A stretch of DNA of 64,000 nucleotides, taken from positions 35,714-99,713 of the forward strand of contig JAUNUQ010000004.1 in assembly GCA_030538075.1 (NCBI GenBank), read 5' to 3'. This DNA comes from Tissierellia bacterium (GTDB lineage: Bacteria > Bacillota > Clostridia > Tissierellales > Peptoniphilaceae). The stretch's first letter is position 1. Every line of letters begins with the position of its first letter. The notes under the pieces were generated by a model. That model did no database searches and was not told where the DNA came from. It saw only the letters and a list, made by a program, of their open reading frames with translations. Both the position numbers and the translations under genes were made by a program. This document shows positions 1-9,059 of this stretch, piece after piece.

Positions 1-27
1 CGAGGATTTCAAAGAGCGAACTGGGAG

Positions 28-1479
28 GTGGAGAGGATTCACAGTTTAATCGAATTATTACAACATGATCAAGAACTGCTGGATATGGTGCTCAATCGCC
101 TCAATGACGGAATCATGATCAGTGATGAAGAAGGTCGCATCGTCGCCTATAATAAAGCCATGGAAAAAGTGGAGAATATGGACCGAAGAGAGATGATCGG
201 ACGTTTTCTCTGGGATGCTTATGGATACGATGGAGAAAGCCATTCTGAGCATCGCCATGTCTTTAAGACGGGGAAGGCTTTAGAGAATGTCTACTCCGCT
301 CATACTGCCGTCGATGGAGAGCCTCTCTACACCATCTATAGCACTTATCCGATCCAAAAAGATGGGAATACAATCGGCGTAGTCACCATCTCCGGAAACG
401 AACAGCTGATGCACGATCGGTTGATCCAAGCAACCGAATCCAAACGGCAGCACAATGTCAATTATAATCTGTCCAACGGCCGCATCTATTCTGAGAATGG
501 GACCACCTATAGCTTTGCCGATTTCATTGGCGAATCCGATCAGATCGTGCAGCTGATCAAGGAGGCACAGACCATCTCTTGGCTGGACAATAGCATTTTG
601 ATCGTCGGGGATACGGGTACGGGCAAAGAGGTATTGGCACAGAGTATCCACAACCACGGCAAACGATTGACCGAACCCTTTATCGGAGTAAACTGCGGCG
701 CCATACCTCTGAATTTATTGGAGAGTATTCTATTTGGGACGGTGAAGGGCGCTTATACAGGAGCAGTGGATCATACAGGGCTCTTTGAGGAAGCGAGAGG
801 GGGCACTGTCTTTTTGGATGAGATCAACTCCATGCCCCTACAGTTACAGGTTAAGCTCCTACGTGTACTACAGGAAAAGCGAGCGAACCGAGTGGGGGAT
901 AATAAATCCTTTGAGCTTAAGTGCCGAGTCATCTCTGCAATGAATATGGAGCCCATGGATGCAGTCCGTGAAGGTAGGCTTCGTGAGGATCTATACTATC
1001 GTCTGGCAGGCTTCACCCTTCATATCCCGGCCCTTACAAAGAGACCAAGGGATATCGTCTTGCTGATCGAATACTTCGCACGAAGATATGCGGGTCTGAT
1101 GGATAAATCCATCATTGGCATCGATGATTCCCTAAAGAAAATTCTGCTTTCTTATACCTGGCCAGGAAATGTGCGCGAGCTGGAGAATCTGGTGGAGAAT
1201 ATGCTGATATTAGCGGATCCCGACGAGAAATATTTAAAACCCGTTCACATTCCCCGATATATGCAGCGCATCTATGAGGGAGTGGAGTTGGGAAGATCCG
1301 TTTTTGAAGATGAACGCAGCCTGACGGAGAAAACAGAGGAATTTGAGAGAGGACTCGTCATTGAGGCCCTTGAGAGTAGCCGTTACAATATCAGTCATGC
1401 AGCAAAAAAGTTAGGAATTCTCAGGCAAAATCTACTCTATCGAATGAAAAAATACGGGATCCAGAAACCGGAAGTGTAA
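28..1479 (+). CDS. Sigma-54 enhancer-binding regulator (PAS, AAA+, Fis-type HTH)
   Basis: Predicted transcription activator that remodels sigma-54 RNA polymerase. An N-terminal PAS-like sensor (about residues 10-125) is followed by an AAA+ domain (about 165-390) with Walker A GDTGTGKE, Walker B GGTVFLDEI and the sigma-54 contact loop in the form GAYTGA instead of GAFTGA. A Fis-type helix-turn-helix closes the protein (about 440-480). The 483-aa size fits RocR/PrdR-like regulators. The frame is open to the left window edge, so the GTG at 28 is only the first start visible and the true start may lie outside. It lies just upstream of three palindromes and a sigma-54 promoter in front of the urocanase gene, its likely target. 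The ligand is unknown; histidine, urocanate or a related imidazole is an inference. Confidence 0.88.
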   Translation: MERIHSLIELLQHDQELLDMVLNRLNDGIMISDEEGRIVAYNKAMEKVENMDRREMIGRFLWDAYGYDGESHSEHRHVFKTGKALENVYSAHTAVDGEPLYTIYSTYPIQKDGNTIGVVTISGNEQLMHDRLIQATESKRQHNVNYNLSNGRIYSENGTTYSFADFIGESDQIVQLIKEAQTISWLDNSILIVGDTGTGKEVLAQSIHNHGKRLTEPFIGVNCGAIPLNLLESILFGTVKGAYTGAVDHTGLFEEARGGTVFLDEINSMPLQLQVKLLRVLQEKRANRVGDNKSFELKCRVISAMNMEPMDAVREGRLREDLYYRLAGFTLHIPALTKRPRDIVLLIEYFARRYAGLMDKSIIGIDDSLKKILLSYTWPGNVRELENLVENMLILADPDEKYLKPVHIPRYMQRIYEGVELGRSVFEDERSLTEKTEEFERGLVIEALESSRYNISHAAKKLGILRQNLLYRMKKYGIQKPEV

Positions 1480-1491
1480 ACGTCTGCATGA

Positions 1492-1621
1492 GTGTAGAAT
1501 AGTCTACACATAGGGAGAGATTCCGTATTTTCGTGGAGATATGGAAAAATTCTTCCTCGATGTAGAAAAGCCTACACCAAGGAAGGGGGAAATCGCGGTT
1601 TAAGTGTAGAATAGTTTACAC
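1492..1621. promoter_or_regulatory. Three 18-bp palindromes, candidate enhancer (UAS) sites
   Basis: Three copies of a 7-4-7 inverted repeat lie at 1492-1509 (GTGTAGAATAGTCTACAC, perfect arms), 1560-1577 (ATGTAGAAAAGCCTACAC) and 1604-1621 (GTGTAGAATAGTTTACAC). They sit 60-190 bp upstream of the sigma-54 promoter at 1683 and directly downstream of the enhancer-binding regulator gene. This is the usual arrangement for its binding sites. Confidence 0.75.
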
Positions 1622-1682
1622 ATTTGCATCTGATGGGCGGTCTGCCTTCTTGAAAAGTGCAGAAATCAGAGGATGAAAAAGA

Positions 1683-1698
1683 TGGCATGCAAGTTGCT
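1683..1698 (+). promoter_or_regulatory. Sigma-54 (-24/-12) promoter of the urocanase gene
   Basis: TGGCATGCAAGTTGCT matches the -24/-12 consensus TGGCAC-N5-TTGCW at all but one position, with correct GG-to-GC spacing. It lies 54 bp before the urocanase start and 62 bp after the last palindrome. Transcription should therefore depend on RpoN and on the regulator encoded at 28-1479. Confidence 0.8.
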
Positions 1699-1751
1699 TC
1701 ATAATTGGGTGAGTGAGAAACAGAACTAGTACAGACAAAGAGGAGGATCCA

Positions 1752-3770
1752 ATGATTCAAAATCAAGACATTCAAAAGGCGATGACAATTCGTCTAGATG
1801 ACGAGTTGCCAGAGTATCCACAGTTCAAAGAGGGCATCCGCAGAGCTCCTAGGAGAGAGGCAAAGCTCAGACCCAATGAAGTAGAATTGGCAATCCGAAA
1901 CGCCCTTCGCTACATTCCCGAGCAGCATCATGAAGTGATGGCAAAGGAATTCATGCAGGAACTAAAGGAACATGGCAAGATCTATGGCTATCGATATCGA
2001 CCGAAAGAGGACCTATACGGTAAGCCCATCGACGAATACAAGAGCAATTGTACGGAAGGTAAAGCTTTCCAGGTCATGATCGACAACAATCTGGACTTTG
2101 AAGTCGCCCTTTATCCCTATGAACTCATCACCTATGGCGAGACTGGGGCTGTGTGTCAAAACTGGATGCAGTATCAGCTGATTAAAAAGTACCTAGAAGT
2201 GCTGGATGAAAACATGACTCTGCACATCTACTCGGGTCATCCTGTTGGCCTATTCCACTCCAAGCCAGAAGCACCTCGCGTCATCATCACCAATGGTTTG
2301 ATGATTGGCATGTTCGATAGCCTGGAGGAATTCAATCGCGCTTCTGCACTGGGTGTGGCGAACTATGGTCAGATGACAGCCGGTGGCTGGATGTATATCG
2401 GCCCCCAAGGTATTGTCCACGGTACCTACAATACATTACTCAACGCTGGTCGATTGGTGCTGGGTATTCCCAATGAAGGGAACTTGGCAGGCAGACTATT
2501 CGTCACCTCCGGTCTCGGCGGGATGTCCGGTGCACAGGGCAAGGCCTGCGTCATCGCAGGTGGAGTTTCCATCATCGCAGAAGTGGACAAGTCCAGAATC
2601 GACACAAGATATTCTCAAGGCTGGGTAACCGATGTGGTGGAGACCTCCGAAGACGCTTTTGCTCTGGCAAAAGAGTGTATGGACAAGAAAGAGCCCAGAG
2701 CCATCGCATTCCATGGAAATATCGTAGATCTATTACAATATGCTGTGGATCAGGATATCCATATTGAGTTACTATCGGATCAGACTTCCTGCCACGAGCC
2801 TTACACCGGTGGATACTGTCCACAGGGCATCTCCTTCGAAGAGAGAACAGAGCTACTGGACAAGAATCCTGCTAAATTCAAGGAATTGGTCAATGAATCT
2901 CTGGTTAAGCACTTCCATGTCATTAAAAAGCTCGCGGACAAAGGCACCTATTTCTTCGACTACGGCAACTCCTTTATGAAGGCGATATACGACGCAGGAG
3001 TCAAAGAGATCTCCAAAAATGGAGAGGACGAAAAAGACGGCTTTATCTGGCCTTCCTATGTTGAAGATATCTTAGGACCTCGCCTATTCGACTATGGATA
3101 TGGTCCCTTCCGTTGGGTCTGCTTGAGTGGCTTAGACGAAGACCTACACAAGACGGATATGGCGGCGATGGAGACCATCAATCCAGACCGTCGATACCAA
3201 GACCGTGACAACTGGATTTGGATTCGGGATGCAGAAGAGAATAAGCTCGTCGTTGGAACAAAGGCTCGAATCCTTTACTCCGATGCGATCGGACGAAGGG
3301 ATATCGCCCTTAAGTTCAACGAGATGGTGCGCAAAGGTGAAGTGGGACCCATCATGCTCGGCCGTGACCACCACGATACCGGCGGTACAGACTCTCCGTT
3401 CCGTGAGACTTCAAATATCAAAGACGGCTCCAATATCATGGCAGATCAAGCGACACAGATCTTCGCAGGTAATGCAGCTAGAGGCATGAGCCTTGTCGCC
3501 CTTCACAACGGCGGCGGCGTCGGCATTGGTAAATCCATCAACGGTGGATTTGGATGTGTACTGGATGGCAGCGAACGAGTAGATGCTATCTTGAGATCCG
3601 CAATGCCATGGGATGTCATGGGCGGTGTCGCAAGGCGCGCCTGGGCGAGAAACGAAAATGCCATCGAGACCTCTATGGAATACAATAAGATCATGGAAGG
3701 CACCGATCATATCACCCTACCATATTTTGTAAAGGATGAAGTCATCCAAGAAGCTATGAAAAACGCGTAG
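1752..3770 (+). CDS. hutU: Urocanate hydratase, long form
   Basis: Urocanase adds water across urocanate to give imidazolone propionate using tightly bound NAD+; this is step two of histidine degradation. The C-terminal block with GRDHHDTGG, SPFRETSNIKDGS and HNGGGVGIGKS is the family signature, and Rossmann-like glycine-rich stretches lie mid-protein. The start at 1752 is chosen because GGAGG (1742-1746) precedes it by 5 nt; a start at 1713 has no such site. At 672 aa it belongs to the long form (about 670 aa) rather than the common bacterial form of about 555 aa. No hutH, hutI or ftcD is adjacent, and the gene appears to be transcribed alone from the sigma-54 promoter to the terminator at 3787. 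Activity on thiourocanate is an alternative worth testing. Confidence 0.9.
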   Translation: MIQNQDIQKAMTIRLDDELPEYPQFKEGIRRAPRREAKLRPNEVELAIRNALRYIPEQHHEVMAKEFMQELKEHGKIYGYRYRPKEDLYGKPIDEYKSNCTEGKAFQVMIDNNLDFEVALYPYELITYGETGAVCQNWMQYQLIKKYLEVLDENMTLHIYSGHPVGLFHSKPEAPRVIITNGLMIGMFDSLEEFNRASALGVANYGQMTAGGWMYIGPQGIVHGTYNTLLNAGRLVLGIPNEGNLAGRLFVTSGLGGMSGAQGKACVIAGGVSIIAEVDKSRIDTRYSQGWVTDVVETSEDAFALAKECMDKKEPRAIAFHGNIVDLLQYAVDQDIHIELLSDQTSCHEPYTGGYCPQGISFEERTELLDKNPAKFKELVNESLVKHFHVIKKLADKGTYFFDYGNSFMKAIYDAGVKEISKNGEDEKDGFIWPSYVEDILGPRLFDYGYGPFRWVCLSGLDEDLHKTDMAAMETINPDRRYQDRDNWIWIRDAEENKLVVGTKARILYSDAIGRRDIALKFNEMVRKGEVGPIMLGRDHHDTGGTDSPFRETSNIKDGSNIMADQATQIFAGNAARGMSLVALHNGGGVGIGKSINGGFGCVLDGSERVDAILRSAMPWDVMGGVARRAWARNENAIETSMEYNKIMEGTDHITLPYFVKDEVIQEAMKNA

Positions 3771-3786
3771 ATCCACTCCTTTTTCG

Positions 3787-3815
3787 CAAGGCCCCGTACG
3801 GGGCCTTGTTTTATT
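3787..3815 (+). terminator. Rho-independent terminator after urocanase gene
   Basis: A perfect GC-rich hairpin with 9-bp arms (CAAGGCCCC / GGGGCCTTG, loop GTAC) is followed by TTTTATT. It begins 16 bp after the urocanase stop codon. Confidence 0.9.
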
Positions 3816-4019
3816 GGGGAAATAAATATATGAACTCCTTAGTATCTCTAAAATAATATCTCGAATACGATCACAAGCCCTTGGATACCATTTAATAGTA
3901 TTAGAGAAAAACGTTGTTTTTTTAAAAGGATAGATCAATATAGTTCATTATTTTTTTACGACTTTTTAGATATACTTTAACTACAATCGATTGAAGAAAC
4001 TTTTTAGGAGGTAATGAGT

Positions 4020-5492
4020 ATGAGTTTTTTTAACGAAATTATGAGCGTAGTAAATGATATCGTTTGGAGTCTTCCTTTAATTGGACTCTGTATGGGAGCA
4101 GCGGTGTTTTTCAGCTTCTACTTCAGGTTACCACAAGTAAGACTTTTTAAGGATATGGTTAATTCTTTAACTGAAAAAGGGGATGATGACGTAGGAATTT
4201 CTCCATTCCAAACATTTGCGACCACTGTAGGGTCACGTGTAGGGATGGGGAATATTGCAGGCGTTGCAACGGCAATCTACTTTGGTGGACCTGGAGCAGT
4301 GTTTTGGATGTTGTTTATGGGGTTTTTTGCAGCTAGTAGTGCATTGGTTGAAACAACCTTGGCTCAAGCATATAAAGATGTAACAGATGATGGAGAATAT
4401 GTGGGAGGTCCTCAGCTATTTATCGAAAAAGCTCTCAATAAAAAATGGCTTGCAGTATTATTTGCGCTAGCAACTGTAATCGGACCAGGTATTCTGATGC
4501 CAGGGCTACATACCTATTCTATCGCCAGTACTTTTGAAAACGCTTTTGGCGTAGATATGCTTATCGTAGGTATAGTATCTGTTGCGATTCTAGGTCTTGT
4601 CGTATGGGGCGGTATTAAGAGAATTGGAAAAGTTGCCGAACTTATGGCGCCTGTAATGACCGTAATATATGTACTGATAGCTGTCGTCATTCTCGTTATG
4701 AATTTTGAGAAGTTTCCAGGAGCAGTGGCATTAATTGTAAAGTCCGCTTTTGGGTTAGAGCCGTTATTTGCTGGTATCATTGGTGCAGCTATTCAGTGGG
4801 GTGTGAAGAGAGGTCTTTATTCCAACGAAGCAGGACAAGGGTCAGGAGCAATTGTCTCTGCGGCTGCAGAGACATCTCACCCGGTAAAACAGGGGCTTAT
4901 TCAAGCGTTATCAGTATTTATTGACACATTGATTGTATGCTCATCTTCTGCGATTATCATTATGGTTACAGAAAAATACAATGTAATCAATGGAAATGGA
5001 GAATTCATAGTTTCTCATATTCCAGATATTGAATATGGTATACGATGGGCGCAAGAGGGGCTTATTTCAGCTTTTGGTAGCTTAGGTGGAAAAGCGTTAG
5101 CGATTATCATCATTATGTTCGTATTTACGAGTTTGATGGGATATTATTACGAAGCAGAATCTACCATGCGATACCTAACCAAAAATAGTTCTGCGGCGGT
5201 TAAGGCGATGAAAATCATTTTCTTAGGCTCTACCTTTTCAGGGGTGCTATTCAATGGCGAAGTAATTTGGATGATGGGGGACATCGGCGCAGGGCTAATG
5301 GCATGGTTTAATATTATTGCTATTCTGCTATTATCCAAGAAGGCGAAAGAAATCTTTGCAGATTACGAGAATCAGCGTAATAGTGGGTTAGATCCAATGT
5401 TTAATCCAGTCGATGTCGGTATCGTCGATCAGACTGGTGCATGGAAAAAATATGCTCAAAGACGAATAAAAGCACAGAGAAAGGAAGGATAA
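4020..5492 (+). CDS. Sodium:alanine/glycine symporter (AGCS family)
   Basis: Membrane carrier importing small neutral amino acids with Na+. It has about 10-11 hydrophobic segments and AGCS hallmarks such as GSRVGMGNIAGVATAIYFGGPG near residue 75-95 and the motif KRGLYSNEAGQGSG near residue 260-280. The start at 4020 is preferred over 4014 because AGGAGG (4006-4011) then sits 8 nt upstream; the protein is 490 aa. It is the first gene of a run continuing with a GlyA-like enzyme only 1 nt downstream, a two-component pair and D-serine dehydratase. This suggests that the substrate is D-serine, D-alanine, serine or glycine. The exact substrate cannot be read from sequence. Confidence 0.9.
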   Translation: MSFFNEIMSVVNDIVWSLPLIGLCMGAAVFFSFYFRLPQVRLFKDMVNSLTEKGDDDVGISPFQTFATTVGSRVGMGNIAGVATAIYFGGPGAVFWMLFMGFFAASSALVETTLAQAYKDVTDDGEYVGGPQLFIEKALNKKWLAVLFALATVIGPGILMPGLHTYSIASTFENAFGVDMLIVGIVSVAILGLVVWGGIKRIGKVAELMAPVMTVIYVLIAVVILVMNFEKFPGAVALIVKSAFGLEPLFAGIIGAAIQWGVKRGLYSNEAGQGSGAIVSAAAETSHPVKQGLIQALSVFIDTLIVCSSSAIIIMVTEKYNVINGNGEFIVSHIPDIEYGIRWAQEGLISAFGSLGGKALAIIIIMFVFTSLMGYYYEAESTMRYLTKNSSAAVKAMKIIFLGSTFSGVLFNGEVIWMMGDIGAGLMAWFNIIAILLLSKKAKEIFADYENQRNSGLDPMFNPVDVGIVDQTGAWKKYAQRRIKAQRKEG

Positions 5493-5493
5493 A

Positions 5494-6747
5494 ATGCTTA
5501 CTGAGACAAGAAAAACAGATCCAGAACTTGCAAGATTAGTTGAAGAAGAATACCAGAGACAAGAGGATAATATTGAGATGATCGCTTCCGAGAGTACTGC
5601 ACCAATAGCGGTTATGGAATTGGCAGGCAGTGTCTTTACAAATAAAACTCTTGAAGGATATCCTGGCGGAAGATATCAAGCTGGATCACAGGTTGCAGAC
5701 AAAGTAGAACTACTCGGAATTGAGAGAGCAAAAGAGCTATTCAAAGCTGATCACGTAAATATTCAACCATATTCAGGATCCACGGCAAATTATAGTGTCT
5801 ATGCAGCAATACTAGAGAAAGGGGACCGAATTCTAAGTATGCGTTTGGACCAAGGCGGTCATCTCACTCATGGAAGTCCTGCGAATTGGATGAGTAAGTT
5901 CTATACCTTCGAGTTTTATAGTGTTGACAAAGAAACCGAACAGATAGACTATGAAGGATTGCGGGCAAAGGCAAAAGAATATAAACCCAGATTAATTATT
6001 GCTGGTGCTAGCTCCTATCCTAGACTAATTGATTATGAAGCAATTTCAGAGATCGCGAAAGAAGTAGATGCATACTTTATGGTGGATATGGCTCATATTG
6101 CGGGATTAGTCGCTGCTGAGATAATTCCAAGCCCAATGCCTTATGCAGATTTCGTCTCTTCCTCAACGACAAAGACATTTTGCAGTGCACGAAGCGGAAT
6201 GATATTTTGCAAAGAACAGTATGCAAAGATATTAGATAAAGGGGCATTTCCAGGATGTCTCGGTTCCATCCATCTCGCTACAATGGCTGCAAAGGCCTGG
6301 TCCTTTAAGTATGCAGCATCTAAAGAGTTTAAGACATTAATGCAACAAGTTGTCAATAATGCAAAGACTCTAGGTGCAGAGTTAGAAAAGCATGGATTCA
6401 GGTTGGTTTCTGGTGGTACAGACACCCATTTATTACTTGTTGATCTAAGAGGAAAGCAGATTACTGGCTCAAAATTTCAACAGGCATTGGATTCTATTAG
6501 TCTCACAGTCAATAAAAATATGATACCATTCGACACTGAAAAGCCTTGGATCACAAGTGGGGTACGGATTGGTACAACTGCAGTATCACAAAGGGGTATG
6601 AAAGAAGAGGAAATGGTAAAGATCGGCCAGTTGATGAATGATGTGGCAAGAGACTATGAAGATGTAGAAAAAATGAAAACACACAAAACCACCGCCGAGG
6701 GAATCATAGCACAGTTTCCGCTATATCCGGCAGAGTATAAACTATAA
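5494..6747 (+). CDS. Divergent serine hydroxymethyltransferase-like PLP enzyme
   Basis: Fold-type I PLP enzyme of the GlyA family, 417 aa, close to normal SHMT length. Core residues are present: EGYPGGRY (substrate tyrosine), VDMAHIAGLVAA (Asp and His around PLP), the Schiff-base Lys227 in STTKT, and the carboxylate Arg in GVRIGTTA. The loop normally reading THKTLRGPRGG is altered to TTKTFCSARSG, and FPGxQGGPH is FPGCLGSIH here, so the His before the lysine and several glycines are lost. It starts 1 nt after the symporter stop. It probably cleaves or forms a beta-hydroxy amino acid (serine, threonine or alpha-methylserine), but standard SHMT activity should not be assumed. A normal glyA is likely elsewhere in the genome. 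Confidence 0.8.
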   Translation: MLTETRKTDPELARLVEEEYQRQEDNIEMIASESTAPIAVMELAGSVFTNKTLEGYPGGRYQAGSQVADKVELLGIERAKELFKADHVNIQPYSGSTANYSVYAAILEKGDRILSMRLDQGGHLTHGSPANWMSKFYTFEFYSVDKETEQIDYEGLRAKAKEYKPRLIIAGASSYPRLIDYEAISEIAKEVDAYFMVDMAHIAGLVAAEIIPSPMPYADFVSSSTTKTFCSARSGMIFCKEQYAKILDKGAFPGCLGSIHLATMAAKAWSFKYAASKEFKTLMQQVVNNAKTLGAELEKHGFRLVSGGTDTHLLLVDLRGKQITGSKFQQALDSISLTVNKNMIPFDTEKPWITSGVRIGTTAVSQRGMKEEEMVKIGQLMNDVARDYEDVEKMKTHKTTAEGIIAQFPLYPAEYKL

Positions 6748-6811
6748 TATATTATTCTTACGATTGTCTAGTATCCTCCGTTGGAATATAATGGGCATAG
6801 AGGTGAAGGAA

Positions 6812-8335
6812 ATGCACGTCCAAAGAACGAATTGGGGACATATTCAATGGATACATTTGGAGGATGCTGAGCACGAAGTAATGGGGATGAATGTCGGGAT
6901 TGTGACATTAGACATCAATGCACATCAAGTTGAGCATGCTCATTTTGATGCACAAGTAATCTATTTTACAGATGGCATTGGGGATTGTTATATAGACGGG
7001 GAGAAATTCCCCGTCTCTCCCGGCAGTATTTTTGCAATTCCCGTAGGCGTGAAGCATGAAATCTTTAATACTGGAAAAAATGAACTCAAACATCTACTCG
7101 TATCGAATCCTTTTCAAGGAGGGAGAAATCAAGAGAGTTCTACTATGCCAGATAGCGTCATGGTTCCCCCTCCGAACTCTGCAGCTAAGAAAAAAACACT
7201 TCATATTGCAATTGAAGCAATCCGTACACAATTCTTAGCGACCCTAGCTTATAGTTATCGTATTTACGATCATGAGAATATCTTGTCGCATCAGAGTGAT
7301 TATGTCCCAGATTATTGCATGAAATACTGCGCAGAGCGTATAAGACTAGGGACATGCCCATGTTTATTACAACTGAATACGATGGACTTCCAAGAGAGTT
7401 ACATCAGCAAATGTCCCTACAATCTAATTGTCATAAACGTGCCAATATATTTTCAGAATATGTACTTAGGTTTTATACAGGGCGGATATTTGGAAACCGA
7501 TCAAAAGGAATCGGAGTATTATGAATATCCTGAAAGCAGTATCCAAGGAATCCAGAGTTTATTAGAGAAAGTATCAAAAGCAATACGAAATTATTGTGAG
7601 TTCATGGAATTTAATCATGCTTTAGAAAAGAGAGATTCTCAGATAAAAAAAGCGAACAAGCATAAGTCTGTCCTATTAAATCAATTAAAACAAGTTAACT
7701 ATGAAATGATTGACCTGAAGATTAATAATCACTTTCTGTTTAATATTCTCAATAGCATGGCCGCAATGTCATTAGAAGCAGATCAATGGGACTTGTATCA
7801 TTCGATAATATCGTTATCGAAAATGCTATCGTATTCCATGAAGAAGGATTACCAAATCGTACAACTGAAGGATGAAATAGAATATGTAAAACTATATTTG
7901 AAATTACAAGAATATCGTTTTGGTATCAAATTAAAGGTTCAATATTCGATAGATGAACAGTTATTAGGTCAAAAGGTTCCCTTTAACTTCATTCAGCCTA
8001 TAGTTGAGAATGCATTTGTTCACGGGATGGAAGAGAATGGAATGCTAGAGATTCGTATTGAAGTGAAAAAGAACTTGAATACCCAAAATAGTATTTGTAT
8101 TACTATTGATAATAGTGGAAAAGTCTTATTACAAGAGCAGTATGATCAAATAAATCATCGTATGGCAAGTGGAACTTCTCATGGCTTGTCTATGGTATAT
8201 CAAAAGTTAATGAATGTTTACGGAGAGTTCCATTTTGTTTTAGAACCAATTTGCGGTTATGGGACGAAAGGTGTTTTAGTGATTCCTTATCTGATGGATG
8301 GAGAGGAAAAAGATGATACGAGCCATAATTTGTGA
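6812..8335 (+). CDS. Sensor histidine kinase with N-terminal cupin and PocR domains
   Basis: Soluble LytS/YesM-type histidine kinase, 507 aa from the ATG at 6812, preceded by AGGTGAAGGA. Residues about 1-100 form a small beta-rich cupin domain (HAHFDAQVIYF, then PVGVKHEI). Residues about 150-235 resemble the PocR ligand-binding domain with clustered cysteines (YCMKYCAERI, GTCPC). The kinase core has the phosphoacceptor His307 in NNHFLFNILNS, the N box VENAFVHG and a late G box. No membrane segment is evident, so it should sense a cytoplasmic compound. It overlaps the next gene, its response regulator, by 23 bp. A ligand linked to serine or D-amino-acid metabolism is inferred from the operon. 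Confidence 0.8.
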   Translation: MHVQRTNWGHIQWIHLEDAEHEVMGMNVGIVTLDINAHQVEHAHFDAQVIYFTDGIGDCYIDGEKFPVSPGSIFAIPVGVKHEIFNTGKNELKHLLVSNPFQGGRNQESSTMPDSVMVPPPNSAAKKKTLHIAIEAIRTQFLATLAYSYRIYDHENILSHQSDYVPDYCMKYCAERIRLGTCPCLLQLNTMDFQESYISKCPYNLIVINVPIYFQNMYLGFIQGGYLETDQKESEYYEYPESSIQGIQSLLEKVSKAIRNYCEFMEFNHALEKRDSQIKKANKHKSVLLNQLKQVNYEMIDLKINNHFLFNILNSMAAMSLEADQWDLYHSIISLSKMLSYSMKKDYQIVQLKDEIEYVKLYLKLQEYRFGIKLKVQYSIDEQLLGQKVPFNFIQPIVENAFVHGMEENGMLEIRIEVKKNLNTQNSICITIDNSGKVLLQEQYDQINHRMASGTSHGLSMVYQKLMNVYGEFHFVLEPICGYGTKGVLVIPYLMDGEEKDDTSHNL

Positions 8336-9059
8336 TGATGAAATTGCAAGTATAAGAATACTCAAAAAGCTAATAGAAGCATATTCTATTCCTATTCAAA
8401 TTGTTGGAACAGCTAGTAATGGTATAGATGCCATTACCCTATACTATAAGAGTTCTCCAGATCTCGTTTTTTTGGATATCCAAATGCCAGGTCGTAATGG
8501 CTTTGAAGTGATAGAAGAAATTGGAAGAGCGAATATTATTATTGTTACAGCATATAACTTATTTGAATATGCACAGAGATCATTGCGGCTTGGCGTAAAG
8601 GATATTCTAGTAAAACCAATAGATTATGAGCAGTTAAGTGCAGCAATAGAACGAGCGTTAGGATGGAAGTTCACGCAAAACTCATTGGTAAATAGAGTTC
8701 TTGAATACATCAATAAGAACTATATGGAACATATTACTTTAGATGAATTAGCAGAACTATGTTATTGTTCAAAAAATCATTTAGCGAGGGTATTTAAAGC
8801 TGAAACCTCCCAGACGATAATCGGACACTTGCACTTTGTGCGGATTCGGCAAGCTTGTGAAAAAATAAAGACTGGTGAACTGAGTTTGGAAGAGATATCG
8901 ATACAGGTAGGATACAAAAATCTAAATGCATTTTACTATAATTTTAAGAAATATATAGGAAAGACTCCTGGAGAATATGGAAGGGAAGAAGAAAATGAAG
9001 AAGACAATAGAAACTACAATAGAACAACTAAAACAGCGAAGACAATTCCTGTGGATTAA
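8313..9059 (+). CDS. Response regulator, CheY receiver plus AraC-type HTH
   Basis: YesN-like DNA-binding response regulator of 248 aa. The receiver domain has the acidic pair DDE near the N terminus, phosphoacceptor Asp55 in FLDIQMPG and Lys in LVKPID. The C-terminal half carries two AraC helix-turn-helix units ending in GYKNLNAFYYNFKKY and GKTPGEY. The start at 8313 follows GGAGAGG by 6 nt and overlaps the kinase gene by 23 bp, indicating translational coupling. It likely controls this operon in response to the kinase encoded just upstream. Confidence 0.88.
   Translation: MIRAIICDDEIASIRILKKLIEAYSIPIQIVGTASNGIDAITLYYKSSPDLVFLDIQMPGRNGFEVIEEIGRANIIIVTAYNLFEYAQRSLRLGVKDILVKPIDYEQLSAAIERALGWKFTQNSLVNRVLEYINKNYMEHITLDELAELCYCSKNHLARVFKAETSQTIIGHLHFVRIRQACEKIKTGELSLEEISIQVGYKNLNAFYYNFKKYIGKTPGEYGREEENEEDNRNYNRTTKTAKTIPVD

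Noticed and set aside
2496..3710. Several long antisense frames opposite the urocanase gene
   Set aside because: They lie entirely opposite a well-conserved gene, have no ribosome sites and reflect codon bias on the coding strand.
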